Shown here one piece after another: positions 26,201 to 34,711 of a stretch of 64,000 bases of DNA (positions within the stretch are counted from its first letter, which is position 1; each line of letters starts with the position of its first letter). The stretch comes from Intestinimonas butyriciproducens. Its GTDB lineage: Bacteria; Bacillota; Clostridia; Oscillospirales; Oscillospiraceae. Under the pieces are notes generated by a model. It worked only from the letters and a program-made list of their open reading frames with translations. It was not told the origin of the DNA and searched no databases. The position numbers and the translations under genes were made by a program. The stretch spans positions 2,852,001 through 2,916,000 of the forward strand of contig NZ_CP011524.1 of the NCBI RefSeq assembly GCF_004154955.1, read 5' to 3'.

Positions 26201-27343
26201 ATGCCCGGCAAGCTGCTCTATACCGCCTCTACATACTCCCATATCGCCAATTTTCACCTGCCCTATCTGCGCGCCTTCCGGGAGGCGGGATGGACCGTGC
26301 ATGTGGCCTGCGGCGGAACGGCCATGGCGCTTCCCGAAGCCGACCGCGTGGTGGACGTCCCCTTTGCAAAGCGGATGACCGCGCCGGAAAACCTGGGGTG
26401 CGCCCGCCGCCTGGGGGAATTGATGAAGTGTGAGGCCTATGATCTGGTCATCACCCATACCTCCCTGGCGGCCTTTTTCACCCGGCTGCCCCTTCTGGGG
26501 CGGAAGGACCGCCCCCGCGTCATCAATACGGTCCACGGCTATCTCTTCGACGACGACACGACCGCCCCCAAGCGGCAAATCCTTCTGGCCGCCGAACGGC
26601 TCACCGCCCCCTGCACAGATCTGGTGCTGGTCATGAACCGCGCCGACGAGGCGCTGGCCCGGCGCTACCGCTTGGGCGGCGAGATTGGCTTTATCCCGGG
26701 CATGGGGGTCCCCTATGGGCGGCTGGACGCGGTCAGCGAGACGGATGGGCGGACATACCGCCGGGAACTTGGTATCCCCGACACCGCCTTTTTGATGGTC
26801 TACGCCGCGGAATTCTCCCGGCGGAAGCATCAGGCTTTTCTCATCCAGGCCCTCCGCGGCCTGCCGGAGCGGGCCATGCTCCTGCTCCCTGGAGAGGGTG
26901 CGGAGCGCGGGGCCTGCCAGGCTCTGGCGGAGGAGCTGGGGTTGGCGGAGCGGGTGCGCTTTCCCGGTCAGCTCGGGGATCCCTCCCTCTGTTACCGGGC
27001 GGCGGACTGCGCCGTGTCCTCCAGCCGCAGCGAGGGGCTTCCCTTCAATATCATGGAGGCCATGCACGCCGGTCTGCCGGTGGTGGCCAGCGATGTAAAA
27101 GGCCACCGGGATCTGTTGGGTGACGGCTGCGGTCTTTTATATCCCTACGACGACCGTGCCGCTTTCCAGAAGGCGGTCACGCTCCTGATGGATTCCCCCG
27201 GCGAGGCCATGCGCCTGGGCCTCGCCGCCGCCGGAGCCGCGGAACGCCTCCGCCTGGAGGCGGTACTGCCTCAGGTGCTGGAGGCCTACGGCCTCATCGT
27301 CCCCGCCGGGACACAGGAGCCCAGCGGCTCCGTCCGCACGTAG
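26201..27343 (+). CDS. Glycosyltransferase family 4 (EpsD-like)
   Basis: A 380-residue GT-B enzyme. The N-terminus reads KLLYTASTYSHIANFHLPYL, then NTVHGYLFDDDT and PGMGVPYGRLDAV, the pattern of EpsD/CapM-type transferases. The donor site E-x7-E is SRSEGLPFNIMEAMHAGLPV, followed by ASDVKGHRDLL. AGGAGG seven bases before the ATG at 26201 selects this start over the open frame from 26120. It has its own promoter and terminator inside the segment flanked by the SLH inverted repeat, and it probably acts with the glycosylphosphotransferase at 21994. Sugar specificity is unknown. Confidence 0.92.
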   Translation: MPGKLLYTASTYSHIANFHLPYLRAFREAGWTVHVACGGTAMALPEADRVVDVPFAKRMTAPENLGCARRLGELMKCEAYDLVITHTSLAAFFTRLPLLGRKDRPRVINTVHGYLFDDDTTAPKRQILLAAERLTAPCTDLVLVMNRADEALARRYRLGGEIGFIPGMGVPYGRLDAVSETDGRTYRRELGIPDTAFLMVYAAEFSRRKHQAFLIQALRGLPERAMLLLPGEGAERGACQALAEELGLAERVRFPGQLGDPSLCYRAADCAVSSSRSEGLPFNIMEAMHAGLPVVASDVKGHRDLLGDGCGLLYPYDDRAAFQKAVTLLMDSPGEAMRLGLAAAGAAERLRLEAVLPQVLEAYGLIVPAGTQEPSGSVRT

Positions 27344-27359
27344 CCGGGCAAAAGAATAC

Positions 27360-27396
27360 AGAGAGGTCAGCGCAAGTCGGCCTCTCTCTTTTTTTT
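27360..27396 (+). terminator. Intrinsic terminator of the glycosyltransferase gene
   Basis: Stem AGAGAGG (27360-27366) with CCTCTCT (27381-27387), then C and eight T bases (27389-27396). It begins 17 bases after the stop. Confidence 0.85.
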
Positions 27397-27416
27397 GCCG
27401 CTCTTCCAGGTATAAA

Positions 27417-27553
27417 GCTTCCTGTGCCCGGGACACACTAGGATGGCGGGTGAAACGGACGTCACCGGAAGCTTTTGCGCATATGGGCAGTCCCAGCCCA
27501 TGCGCTTGTGATCCCATGGCCGTACTCGCCGCAGGCGGTACGATGGCCTTTTT
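27417..27553 (+). ncRNA. Unassigned structured non-coding region (possible RNA)
   Basis: Between two convergent terminators the plus strand can fold as a three-way junction: outer stem GCTTCC (27417-27422) with GGAAGC (27467-27472), inner TGTG/CACA (27423-27426, 27434-27437) and GGTGA/TCACC (27449-27453, 27462-27466). A second hairpin follows (27477-27505, GCGCA and TGGGC arms), then CGTAC-CGCC with GGCG-GTACG (about 27524-27546) and TTTTT. The last two parts look like a terminator. TATAAA at 27411 is the only -10-like element. It matches no RNA family I recognise, and it may be chance in GC-rich DNA. Confidence 0.3.
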
Positions 27554-27571
27554 GCTGTGTCTTCGCACAGC

Positions 27572-27607
27572 AAAAAACGTCCCCCATCCAGTACTGGATG
27601 GGGGACG
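27572..27607 (-). terminator. Intrinsic terminator of the right SLH gene
   Basis: CGTCCCCCATCCAG and CTGGATGGGGGACG (27578-27607) pair around TA, followed on the minus strand by TTTTTT (27577-27572). A further hairpin GCTGTG/CACAGC (27554-27571) lies beyond it. The stem core is shared with the left SLH gene terminator. Confidence 0.9.
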
Positions 27608-27647
27608 AAAAACACTTGTTTTTTAGTGATTGCGGTGTGTCTGATCC

Positions 27648-30194
27648 TTAGCGGATGATGAACACATAGTCGGCGTGACCCTCGTCACTGCCGGTACCCT
27701 CGACCAGGACCACCTTGGAGCTGGCGTTGGTGTCGCCCTTGACATAGACGATCTCATCGATGTCGCCGCCCTCAATGTGCTTGGTGCCGTCCACGATGAT
27801 GACGGTGGTGTCCTTATCGTAGGTCAGAGCACCCTTGCCGTTGTTGATGATGCCGTCGCCGAAATCGGTCACGGCGCTACCGGCGTCAACCTTCTTGGGA
27901 TCAAGCTTACTAAAGTCAACGGTGTTGCCGCCGCTGGTGCTCACATCCTTGTAGTAGCCGCGGGTGATGGTCTCGCCCTTGGTGTAGCCGTCCAGCTCCA
28001 GCTCAGCCACGTACTCGTCGTTCACATAGGCCTCAACCACATAGATGGTGTCGTCGCCGTCCTTCTTAGCGGAAGCGGTCTTGCCCAGGATGTAGATGCC
28101 GTTGGTATCGCCGTCGGAGGTGGTGGCACTCAGAGCAACCACGAACTTGGCAACGCCGGACTTGGCATAGCAGTACAGCTTCGCATCCTTGTTAGTCACA
28201 TTGGGCACGTTGGAGATGCCGGTGTAGACCTTGTAGTTGTCGTTCTTGTCGCCGATCACGAAGATGGTCTTGCTGTTGGCGGTAGCGCCGCCCAGGTTGG
28301 CCTTATTCTTCTGAATCTGAGTGATTTTGGTATCGTCCTTCACAGTGATATTGTACTTCTCACCGGTCTTGGTGTAGGTCACGATCTTGTTGTTGACCAT
28401 GGCCTCGGCAGCAGACTCAGTCTTGCCGTCGAAAGCAGAGGAGAGCTTCTTGCTGTCGAGCTTGTTGACGGAAGCGGTGACCTCGGTGCCGTCGGAGAGC
28501 ACGCCCTTGATGGTCAGGCTCTCAAAGCCGGGCTTCACGGAGGCGTCGGAACCGGTGATGAACATATACTCATCAGCGGCGGTCACGGCGTCGGTGTACA
28601 CCACGTAGCCGAAGTTGTCCAGATACAGGGTGACCTCGTCGTCAGGCTCTACAGCAGTGGTCAGCACGGTGTTGTTGTCATCGTCGTACTTGCTGGACAG
28701 AGCGGAGGCCTTATAGGTGTTCTTTCCGTCCTTGATGGTGTCACTGCCCTTGGTGGAGGTGACGGTCACGTTGACGGAGTCGGCCTTCTCAGCATAGAAG
28801 GTGTCGCCCACGCGGTAGTAGAGCACGATGTCGTCCTTCGCCAGGTCCTCAGAGCCCTTCACGTCAGCGAACTCAGCGCCGGCGATCTGGTCGGCCTTGG
28901 CAATATCGGTCAGCGCAGAAACGGTGATGTAGCCGTCGCCGTCGTTGCCCTTGGCGTTGTAGGCGGAGACCTTGCCGGCGATCATCTTGGTCACGATGAC
29001 GAAATCGGCCTTGTTGTCGTTGTCGTTGCTGATGACGGTGACCTCAATGCCGTTGCCGGTCAGCTTGGCCACGTCGGCCATGCCGGAGATGGTGAGCTCC
29101 TTGTCGTCCTTGTCAGTGGCGCGGATGAAGTTCTGCACCAGAACGGCCTTGCTCACTTCCTTGATGCCGGCGTCCTTCAGGGCGTCCTTCACGTCGTCGG
29201 CGTCGGAGGACTCGCTGATGGTGGCGATCATGTTGTCAGAGGAGACAACGGGGTTGCCCAGCACGGTCTGATAAGCGCCGTTCTTCCAGTCCTTGGCGAA
29301 CATGGTGACGGACTTGCCCAGCAGGTTGGCGGCGGTGGCAGTCTTCAGGGTGATGGTATCGCCCTCGTCCTGCTTGCTGTCGGCATCGTCGGAGGTCAGC
29401 AGGAGAACAGTGACATCCTCCTTCTCCACGGCGGTGCCGGTAGAGGTGGCATTCTCGTTGGCAACGATCACACCCTCCAGCTTGGCGACCTTAAACTTGT
29501 CGGTCAGCAGGGTCTTGCTCTCGTTGTCGATGAGGGTGGGGCTGGAGGTGATGGAGGAGCCGTCGGTGATCAGGGTGTAGTCATAGGAGACCACGCCGGC
29601 ATCCAGGGCGTTCCACACCATCTGAGCGGCGTTGTCGCGGGTCAGACCCTCGGAGGGGTTGATGCTCAGCTCGTCGAACAGGCCCTTCTGGTTGGCGCGC
29701 ACGTTGACGTTCACGGCCCAGTTCGCGCCGGTGAAGCCTTCGATCTCGGACTTGAAGCCCAGAGCCACCAGCAGCATCTTGGCCGCCTCAGCACCGGTCA
29801 CGGTGTTGGAGGGGTTGAACTTGCCGGTGCCGTCGCCGGCCACGATGCCCAGGGTGGTGCAGTACTCAATGTACGCAGCAGCCCAGTGGCCCACCGTGTC
29901 GGTGTAGGTGTAGTTGGACACGTTGCCCAGGCTGGGATCCTTGCCGCCGTTGAGGACGACGCAGATCATCTTGGCCATCTCGGCACGGGTCACGATCCCC
30001 TCGGGATCAAAGCTGCCGTCGTCCTTGCCGTTGATGACATTCAGCTCAACGAGCATGGAAACGGCGTCGTCGTTGACGATCTTGTCCTTATCGGAAAAGT
30101 CGTCGTAGCTCACAGCGCCGGCGCCGACAACCATCATGCCCAGGACCATGATGGAAGCCATTGCCAGGCTAAGAGCCCGCTTGAGGTTTCTCAT
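27648..30194 (-). CDS. S-layer-like SLH protein, right copy (promoter-linked)
   Basis: An 848-residue secreted protein with the same plan as 19027-21723: signal peptide (1-27), three SLH repeats to about residue 200, then a long Asp/Thr/Val-rich beta-type region ending GHADYVFIIR. The first 222 residues are nearly identical to the left copy, the rest only roughly half, with scattered strongly conserved blocks such as GNGIEVTVISND, TLYLDNFGYV and ANSKTIFVIGD. AAGGAGGAA precedes the ATG at 30194. Unlike the left copy it has a strong promoter 66-94 bases upstream, so it is probably the expressed major surface protein in this orientation. The abundant Asp could bind calcium (inference). Confidence 0.92.
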   Translation of the reverse strand: MRNLKRALSLAMASIMVLGMMVVGAGAVSYDDFSDKDKIVNDDAVSMLVELNVINGKDDGSFDPEGIVTRAEMAKMICVVLNGGKDPSLGNVSNYTYTDTVGHWAAAYIEYCTTLGIVAGDGTGKFNPSNTVTGAEAAKMLLVALGFKSEIEGFTGANWAVNVNVRANQKGLFDELSINPSEGLTRDNAAQMVWNALDAGVVSYDYTLITDGSSITSSPTLIDNESKTLLTDKFKVAKLEGVIVANENATSTGTAVEKEDVTVLLLTSDDADSKQDEGDTITLKTATAANLLGKSVTMFAKDWKNGAYQTVLGNPVVSSDNMIATISESSDADDVKDALKDAGIKEVSKAVLVQNFIRATDKDDKELTISGMADVAKLTGNGIEVTVISNDNDNKADFVIVTKMIAGKVSAYNAKGNDGDGYITVSALTDIAKADQIAGAEFADVKGSEDLAKDDIVLYYRVGDTFYAEKADSVNVTVTSTKGSDTIKDGKNTYKASALSSKYDDDNNTVLTTAVEPDDEVTLYLDNFGYVVYTDAVTAADEYMFITGSDASVKPGFESLTIKGVLSDGTEVTASVNKLDSKKLSSAFDGKTESAAEAMVNNKIVTYTKTGEKYNITVKDDTKITQIQKNKANLGGATANSKTIFVIGDKNDNYKVYTGISNVPNVTNKDAKLYCYAKSGVAKFVVALSATTSDGDTNGIYILGKTASAKKDGDDTIYVVEAYVNDEYVAELELDGYTKGETITRGYYKDVSTSGGNTVDFSKLDPKKVDAGSAVTDFGDGIINNGKGALTYDKDTTVIIVDGTKHIEGGDIDEIVYVKGDTNASSKVVLVEGTGSDEGHADYVFIIR

Positions 30195-30237
30195 GTGGAA
30201 TTCCTCCTTCATTATTTTCCCGGGAGGAGGAGACATC
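29531..30237 (-). repeat. Right arm of the 707-bp inverted repeat
   Basis: Complementary to 18984-19690 with five mismatches by my count and no gaps. The outer end (30237) stops 23 bases short of the -10 at 30260-30265, so the promoter is unique to this side. A crossover within the arms would exchange the two SLH genes' downstream parts and leave this promoter in place. Confidence 0.95.
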
Positions 30238-30259
30238 CTCTTCCCTAGGGTACGACGAT

Positions 30260-30288
30260 ACTATACAATCCAAACGCCTTTCCGTCAA
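30260..30288 (-). promoter_or_regulatory. Strong sigma-A promoter of the right SLH gene
   Basis: On the minus strand TTGACG (30288-30283) and TATAGT (30265-30260) are 17 bases apart, each matching five of six consensus bases. Transcription would start near 30253, giving a leader of about 58 bases that holds the AAGGAGGAA site. No comparable element precedes the left copy. Confidence 0.85.
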
Positions 30289-30373
30289 GTGAAAAACCGG
30301 ATTTGTAATATAAGCGTAATCTAGCGGCCATACTCTCCCAACCCATGGGGGAGCATGGCTTCGGGGCCGCCGC

Positions 30374-30640
30374 TCAGCATGGCCCGCCCCTGCTGGGGCC
30401 CCTGACCAGCTCCGTCCACGCTCCGTCACACTGGCTGTACAGCCGCTCCCACACCAGATGCCGCCACAGCGCCTCCGGAGGGCGCGCCCCCTCCTTCATC
30501 GGGAAGCACACACAGGTGCCGCAGGAGGCCGACACCGCCCTCGGCACCGGCATGAGGCGGACGTCCAGACCGGCGCTTTTCAGCGTCCGATTCGCAAAAA
30601 TAGCGTCGAAATGGGAGGAAAACGTCATCAGATACAGCAT
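30374..30640 (-). CDS. DUF3343 small protein
   Basis: An 88-residue protein of the DUF3343 family (PF11823), described as a putative Se/S carrier-like domain. It reads LYLMTFSSHFDAIFANRTLK, then MPVPRAVSASCGTCVCFP, where the P-R-x-(I/V)-S-A-x-C-G motif and its cysteine are the family mark; two more Cys follow. The open frame extends upstream to 30784, but the family N-terminus begins at the ATG at 30640, with AGGAGG 12 bases before it, a long spacing. It follows the rplQ terminator and precedes the SLH promoter; no selenium-metabolism gene is nearby. Confidence 0.75.
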   Translation of the reverse strand: MLYLMTFSSHFDAIFANRTLKSAGLDVRLMPVPRAVSASCGTCVCFPMKEGARPPEALWRHLVWERLYSQCDGAWTELVRGPSRGGPC

Positions 30641-30777
30641 AATAAAATATGTCCTCCTCCCGCTCCGTGGGCGCTGTGTCAAACGCTGGTCAAGCGTGTC
30701 TTCAGGCGGCAGGACACGCCGCCTGCGTCTGGGCTTCGCCGCCGCTTCCCTCTCAAAAGTCCAATTCTTTTTCCTCT

Positions 30778-30835
30778 GAAACAAGGAAGAGCCTCTTGCG
30801 GACTCCCGGGCACCGGGGGGGCCGCAAGAGGCTCT
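30778..30835 (-). terminator. Terminator of the ribosomal protein cluster
   Basis: A perfect 14-bp stem, AGAGCCTCTTGCGG (30788-30801) with CCGCAAGAGGCTCT (30822-30835), then TCCTTGTTTC on the minus strand. It lies 20 bases after the rplQ stop and ends the long transcript begun near 47,503. Confidence 0.8.
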
Positions 30836-30855
30836 CTTCGCCCTTGAAGCAGGGA

Positions 30856-31197
30856 TTACACCAACTGAACGATTGCCATCTCGGCGGCGTCGCCGCGGCG
30901 GGGCCCGATCTTTACGACGCGGGTATAGCCGCCGTCACGGGTGGCGTACTTGGGGCCGATCTCATCAAACAGCTTCTTGGCCACATCTTCCTTAGTGATG
31001 AAGCTCAGCGCCTGACGATAAGAGGCCAGGTTGTTGTGTTTGGCCAGGGTGATCATCTTTTCGCACACGGGGGCCACCTCTTTGGCGCGGGCATAGGTGG
31101 TCTTGATCTGGCCGTTCTCCAGCAGATAGGTCACCATAGCGCGGAGCATGGCCTTGCGCTGGTCGGAACGCTTACCCAGTTTACGGTATCCGGACAT
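30856..31197 (-). CDS. rplQ: 50S ribosomal protein L17
   Basis: A 113-residue large-subunit protein located near the exit tunnel. The N-terminus [18 protein letters not shown] is the invariant L17 start (equivalent to RKLGRTSSQRKALLR), and [20 protein letters not shown] follows at residues 35-55. AGGAG nine bases before the ATG at 31197 fixes the start; an upstream TTG at 31206 is rejected. Last gene of the cluster. The 189 bases before it (31198-31386) hold only a GGCCCGC/GCGGGCC hairpin near 31300. Confidence 0.98.
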   Translation of the reverse strand: MSGYRKLGKRSDQRKAMLRAMVTYLLENGQIKTTYARAKEVAPVCEKMITLAKHNNLASYRQALSFITKEDVAKKLFDEIGPKYATRDGGYTRVVKIGPRRGDAAEMAIVQLV

Positions 31198-31386
31198 GTG
31201 AGTCAACTCCTATTGGCATTTCGCGCGGCGAAAGCCCTTGTAAATTCGTCCTGAGGACCCCCCGGCCCTCGGAAAGACGCCGCAGTGCGGCAGCAGGCCC
31301 GCGGTCATGGCGGGCCCGTATCCGGGAGGGGACGTTACATGCCCCCGGACTGCCTTTCTCTCGGTTTGATCGCAGGCCGCAGGGAC

Positions 31387-32340
31387 CTAGTTGCTGCTGT
31401 CGTCGCTGGCCAGGCTCAGGCCCATCATAGCCAGCTTGTTGATGACCTCTTCCAGGGATTTGCGTCCCAGGTTGCGCACCTTCATCATCTCATCCTCGGT
31501 CTTGGAGATCAGGTCCTCCACCGTGTTGATGTTGGCGCGCTTGAGGCAGTTGAAGGAGCGGACGGAGAGGTCCAGCTCCTCGATGGTCAGCTCCAGCACC
31601 TTGTCCCGCTGCGCCTCCGCCTTCTCCACCACCGTGGACTTGTTGCCCATGGTCTCGGAGAGATCGGTGAAGAGCATAAAGTGGTCCACCAGGATGCGGG
31701 CGCCCAGAGAAACTGCATCCCGGGCGTCGATGGTGCCGTTGGTCCACACCTCCAGGGTCAGCTTGTCATAGTCGGTGAGATCACCCACACGGGTGTTCTC
31801 AACGGTATAGTTGACCTTCTTGACCGGAGTGTAGATGGAGTCCACCGGGATCAGACCGATGACCGTCTGGGCCGGCTTGTTCCGGTCGGCAGGGACATAG
31901 CCCCGGCCGTGGGACAGCGTCAGCTCCATGTTGAGGGAGGCATCGGGGCCCAGGGTGGCGATGTGGTGGTCGGGATTCAGGATCTCCACCTCGCCGTCAG
32001 CCTTGATATCGCCGGCAGTGACCTCGCACTCGCCGTTCATCTCAATGTAGACGGTCTTCACGCCCTCGGAGTGAAGCTTGGCGATGATGCCCTTCACGTT
32101 GAGGACGATCTCAGTCACGTCTTCCTTGACGCCGGGGATGGTGGAGAACTCATGCTGTACGCCTGCGATCTTGATGGAGGTCACAGCCGTACCGGGCAGA
32201 GAAGAGAGCAGGATCCGGCGCAGGGAGTTTCCCAGCGTAGTGCCATAGCCGCGCTCCAGCGGCTCCACCACGTATTTGCCATAGGAGCCGTCGCCAGGGT
32301 TTTCCACGCATTCGATGCGCGGCTTTTCGATTTCTACCAT
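31387..32340 (-). CDS. rpoA: DNA-directed RNA polymerase subunit alpha
   Basis: A 317-residue protein that dimerises to nucleate core RNA polymerase. The N-terminal domain shows [20 protein letters not shown] near residues 31-50 and the conserved [19 protein letters not shown]. The C-terminal domain has the helix-hairpin-helix [20 protein letters not shown] and [16 protein letters not shown], which contact UP-element DNA and activators. Length is usual. The 121-base gap upstream, to rpsD, contains a strong GC hairpin without T-tract (32408-32439). Confidence 0.98.
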   Translation of the reverse strand: MVEIEKPRIECVENPGDGSYGKYVVEPLERGYGTTLGNSLRRILLSSLPGTAVTSIKIAGVQHEFSTIPGVKEDVTEIVLNVKGIIAKLHSEGVKTVYIEMNGECEVTAGDIKADGEVEILNPDHHIATLGPDASLNMELTLSHGRGYVPADRNKPAQTVIGLIPVDSIYTPVKKVNYTVENTRVGDLTDYDKLTLEVWTNGTIDARDAVSLGARILVDHFMLFTDLSETMGNKSTVVEKAEAQRDKVLELTIEELDLSVRSFNCLKRANINTVEDLISKTEDEMMKVRNLGRKSLEEVINKLAMMGLSLASDDSSN

Positions 32341-32407
32341 GAATCAGTTACCCTCCTTGTTGCGGCGGCGGATGGGTTGGCTCCGCCGTATCGTCATTAG
32401 GTTCATC

Positions 32408-32439
32408 GGGGACCGCGGGGGATCACCCCCGCGGTCCCC
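32408..32439. other. 14-bp GC hairpin between rpsD and rpoA
   Basis: GGGGACCGCGGGGG (32408-32421) pairs perfectly with CCCCCGCGGTCCCC (32426-32439) around ATCA. On the minus strand GATGAACC follows, with no T-tract, so it is unlikely to be a full terminator. It might set relative rpoA-rplQ levels by processing. Confidence 0.6.
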
Positions 32440-32461
32440 ACAGTCGAGGGTATCAAATAAA

Positions 32462-33064
32462 TTACTTGGAATACAGCTCGACGATCAGGTGCTCCTCAAC
32501 GGGCAGGTCGATGTCTTCCCGGAAGGGCATCCTTGTCACAGTACCCTTGAGGGAATTCTTCTCCCGCTCCAGCCACTGGGGCACCATGACCACCACGGCG
32601 TCCTCTCCGGTCAGGCGCTTGAACTTGACGGAGGAGCGGCTCTTCTCCGCCACCTCGATCACATCGCCCGCGCTCACCAAGTAAGAGGGGATGTTCACGC
32701 GCTTGCCGTTCACGGTGAAGTGGCCGTGGTTCACCAGCTGGCGGGCCTCACGACGGGTCATGGCGAGGCCCAGACGGTACACCACATTGTCCAGACGGCG
32801 CTCCACCAAGATCAGCAGGTTCTCGCCGGTCTTGCCCTGGGTCTTGGAGGCCTTCTCGTAGTACATACGGAACTGCTTCTCCATGATGCCGTAGACAAAT
32901 TTGACCTTCTGCTTCTCGTTGAGCTGCATGGCGTACTCGGACTTCTTCTTCCGCACATTGGCCTTGGGGTTGCGGTTGGTGGTCTTTTTGCTGTATCCCA
33001 TGGCCGCGGGGGAGATGTCCAGCGCCGCGCAGCGCTTGGCCACAGGTTGCATATTCTTAGCCAT
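32462..33064 (-). CDS. rpsD: 30S ribosomal protein S4
   Basis: A 200-residue primary 16S-binding protein that initiates 30S assembly. The S4 RNA-binding domain is clear near residues 90-150: [20 protein letters not shown], then [18 protein letters not shown]. The N-terminus ([20 protein letters not shown]) lacks the paired cysteines of zinc-binding S4, so it is the zinc-free form. In Firmicutes S4 represses its own gene, but no known S4-binding leader is recognised here. It is 23 bases downstream of rpsK. Confidence 0.98.
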   Translation of the reverse strand: MAKNMQPVAKRCAALDISPAAMGYSKKTTNRNPKANVRKKKSEYAMQLNEKQKVKFVYGIMEKQFRMYYEKASKTQGKTGENLLILVERRLDNVVYRLGLAMTRREARQLVNHGHFTVNGKRVNIPSYLVSAGDVIEVAEKSRSSVKFKRLTGEDAVVVMVPQWLEREKNSLKGTVTRMPFREDIDLPVEEHLIVELYSK

Positions 33065-33087
33065 ATTGTTTTCTTCCCTCCTCTAAA

Positions 33088-33489
33088 TCAGACGCGGCGG
33101 CGCTTGGGCGGACGGCAGCCGTTGTGGGGAACGGGGGTCACGTCCTTGATGAGGGTGACTTCCAGGCCCACGGCCTGCAGGGCGCGGATGGCGGCCTCAC
33201 GACCGGCGCCGGGGCCCTTGACGTACACCTCCACGGTCTTCAGCCCGTGCTCCATGGCGGCCTTTGCAGCCGTCTCGGCGGCGGTCTGAGCGGCGAAGGG
33301 AGTGGATTTACGGGAACCGCGGAAGCCCAGGCCGCCGGAGGAGGCCCAGCTCAGGGCGTTGCCGCCCATATCGGTCACAGTGACCATGGTGTTGTTGAAG
33401 GAGGAGCGGATATGCACCTGGCCCTTCTCGATATTCTTACGCTCGCGGCGCTTACGCACCACTTTCTTGCCCTTAGCAGCAGTAGCCAT
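33088..33489 (-). CDS. rpsK: 30S ribosomal protein S11
   Basis: A 133-residue platform protein. Signatures are [20 protein letters not shown] near residue 28, [19 protein letters not shown] near 52, and the conserved C-terminal tail [17 protein letters not shown] that enters the RNA core. The N-terminal 25 residues are highly basic. Normal length; 16 bases after rpsM. Confidence 0.99.
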   Translation of the reverse strand: MATAAKGKKVVRKRRERKNIEKGQVHIRSSFNNTMVTVTDMGGNALSWASSGGLGFRGSRKSTPFAAQTAAETAAKAAMEHGLKTVEVYVKGPGAGREAAIRALQAVGLEVTLIKDVTPVPHNGCRPPKRRRV

Positions 33490-33505
33490 TGTTCATATCC
33501 CTCCC

Positions 33506-33874
33506 TTACTTCTTCTTGTTGGCGACCGTGCGCTTCGGACCCTTGCGGGTACGGGCGTTGGTCTTGCTGCGCTGACCGCGGACGGGCAGGCCCTTGCGGT
33601 GACGCATCCCGCGGTAGCAGCCGATCTCGGTCAAACGCTTGATGTCCATCGCCACATCGCGGCGGAGGTCGCCCTCCACGGTGTATCCGTTGGCGATCAC
33701 CTCGCGCAGCTTCGCCTCGTCTTCCTCGGTGAGATCCTTCACGCGGGTGTCGGGATTGATCCCGGCCTCCTTCAGGATCTTGTTGGCGCTGGTGCGCCCA
33801 ATGCCGAAGATGTAAGTGAGACCGATCTCCACTCTCTTATCCTTCGGCAGGTCAATGCCGGCAATACGTGCCAT
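33506..33874 (-). CDS. rpsM: 30S ribosomal protein S13
   Basis: A 122-residue head protein contacting the P-site tRNA and the B1 bridge. [20 protein letters not shown] is the N-terminus, the helix-hairpin-helix [11 protein letters not shown] follows at 24-34, and the basic tail has [20 protein letters not shown] near 93-112. Normal length; 18 bases after rpmJ. Confidence 0.99.
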   Translation of the reverse strand: MARIAGIDLPKDKRVEIGLTYIFGIGRTSANKILKEAGINPDTRVKDLTEEDEAKLREVIANGYTVEGDLRRDVAMDIKRLTEIGCYRGMRHRKGLPVRGQRSKTNARTRKGPKRTVANKKK

Positions 33875-33892
33875 ATTTCTTCAGCGCCTCCT

Positions 33893-34006
33893 TTAACCTT
33901 GTCTCTGCTTATGCTTGGGGTTTTCGCAAATAACCATGACTTTGCCCTTGCGCTTGATGATCTTGCACTTCTCGCACATGGGCTTCACGGACGGTCTTAC
34001 TTTCAT
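33893..34006 (-). CDS. rpmJ: 50S ribosomal protein L36, zinc form
   Basis: A 37-residue zinc-ribbon protein: [20 protein letters not shown] at the start, then [15 protein letters not shown]. Ligands are C11, C14, C27 and H32, so this is the zinc-binding (C+) form. AGGAGG lies seven bases before the ATG at 34006. The next 190 bases upstream, to infA (34007-34196), hold no gene; repeated GGGAAGCGGA elements and a CCTCCGGGCCCG-type stem are all I see there. Confidence 0.98.
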   Translation of the reverse strand: MKVRPSVKPMCEKCKIIKRKGKVMVICENPKHKQRQG

Positions 34007-34196
34007 GATAAACCTCCTTGAATGCCTTGATGGCCCCGACGGCCGTGGGCAAAGCCCTGGCGCGGCCGCCGGTCGTTGTCGTCGTCGCAAGGTCCGCTTC
34101 CCTGCGCCCTCTGTGGGCGCTCGTTCCGCTTCCCTGTGCCTCCTCTCCAAACGGACACCGCTTTGCTGTGCTTCCATTCGGGCCCGGAGGCCGGGC

Positions 34197-34415
34197 TTAC
34201 TTGCTTCTCCAGGTGATCCGGCCCCGGGTCAGGTCGTAGGGTGACATCTGCACCGTTACCTTGTCGCCGGGCAGGATTCGGATAAAGTTCATGCGGAGCT
34301 TTCCCGAGATATGGGCCAGAATGATATGCCCATTCCCGATATCCACATGGAAGGTGGTGTTGGGCAGGGATTCGGTGACGATCCCCTCCAGCTCGATCAT
34401 ATCGCTTTTTGCCAA
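34197..34415 (-). CDS. infA: Translation initiation factor IF-1
   Basis: A 72-residue OB-fold factor that blocks the A site during initiation. It reads [40 protein letters not shown], and [20 protein letters not shown], matching the family throughout. Its start lies 19 bases inside the upstream KOW-protein gene, whose C-terminal codons contain the AAGGAGGG ribosome site, so translation is likely coupled. Confidence 0.99.
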   Translation of the reverse strand: MAKSDMIELEGIVTESLPNTTFHVDIGNGHIILAHISGKLRMNFIRILPGDKVTVQMSPYDLTRGRITWRSK

Positions 34416-34711
34416 GCGTGATTCCCTCCTTGGTCTGACTCGTCACGGAAGGCGGCGAGCACCCTCCTGAGTTCCCTGTCGGACACCGGTGTTCCGTCCT
34501 TCAGCTTCCGGAGCACCGGATGCCCAAAGTTCCCTCGGCACACTATGTCCACGTGGCCGCGCTTTTTGCGCTTGGGTGAGGCCGCCTTTCGCCGCTTGCC
34601 GTCCGCCAGCAGGAGGAACTCCCCCTCCTCGCCCAGCACGCACAGGAGCTTCCCCCTGTCGCGCCCCACGGCGGAGCGGACGATCCAGCCGGCACTGCAG
34701 CAGTCCGGCAT
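34397..34711 (-). CDS. KOW-domain RNA-binding protein (L14e-like)
   Basis: A 104-residue basic protein of the KOW-containing group typically found between map and infA in Clostridia. A KOW-type beta hairpin is near residues 6-45: [20 protein letters not shown], then [20 protein letters not shown]. The C-terminus ([17 protein letters not shown]) is helical. The ATG shares its A with the map stop (TAATG). Thought to bind RNA or ribosomes; the exact role is not established. It overlaps infA by 19 bases. Confidence 0.85.
   Translation of the reverse strand: MPDCCSAGWIVRSAVGRDRGKLLCVLGEEGEFLLLADGKRRKAASPKRKKRGHVDIVCRGNFGHPVLRKLKDGTPVSDRELRRVLAAFRDESDQGGNHAWQKAI

Noticed and set aside
27417-27553. 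Possible c-di-GMP or other known riboswitch
   Set aside because: A few bases recall GEMM-type loops, but the conserved core and arrangement are absent, and no gene follows in the right orientation.
27367-27615. 82-codon frame on the minus strand beyond the right SLH terminator
   Set aside because: It starts inside the terminator stem, has no ribosome site and covers the structured region.
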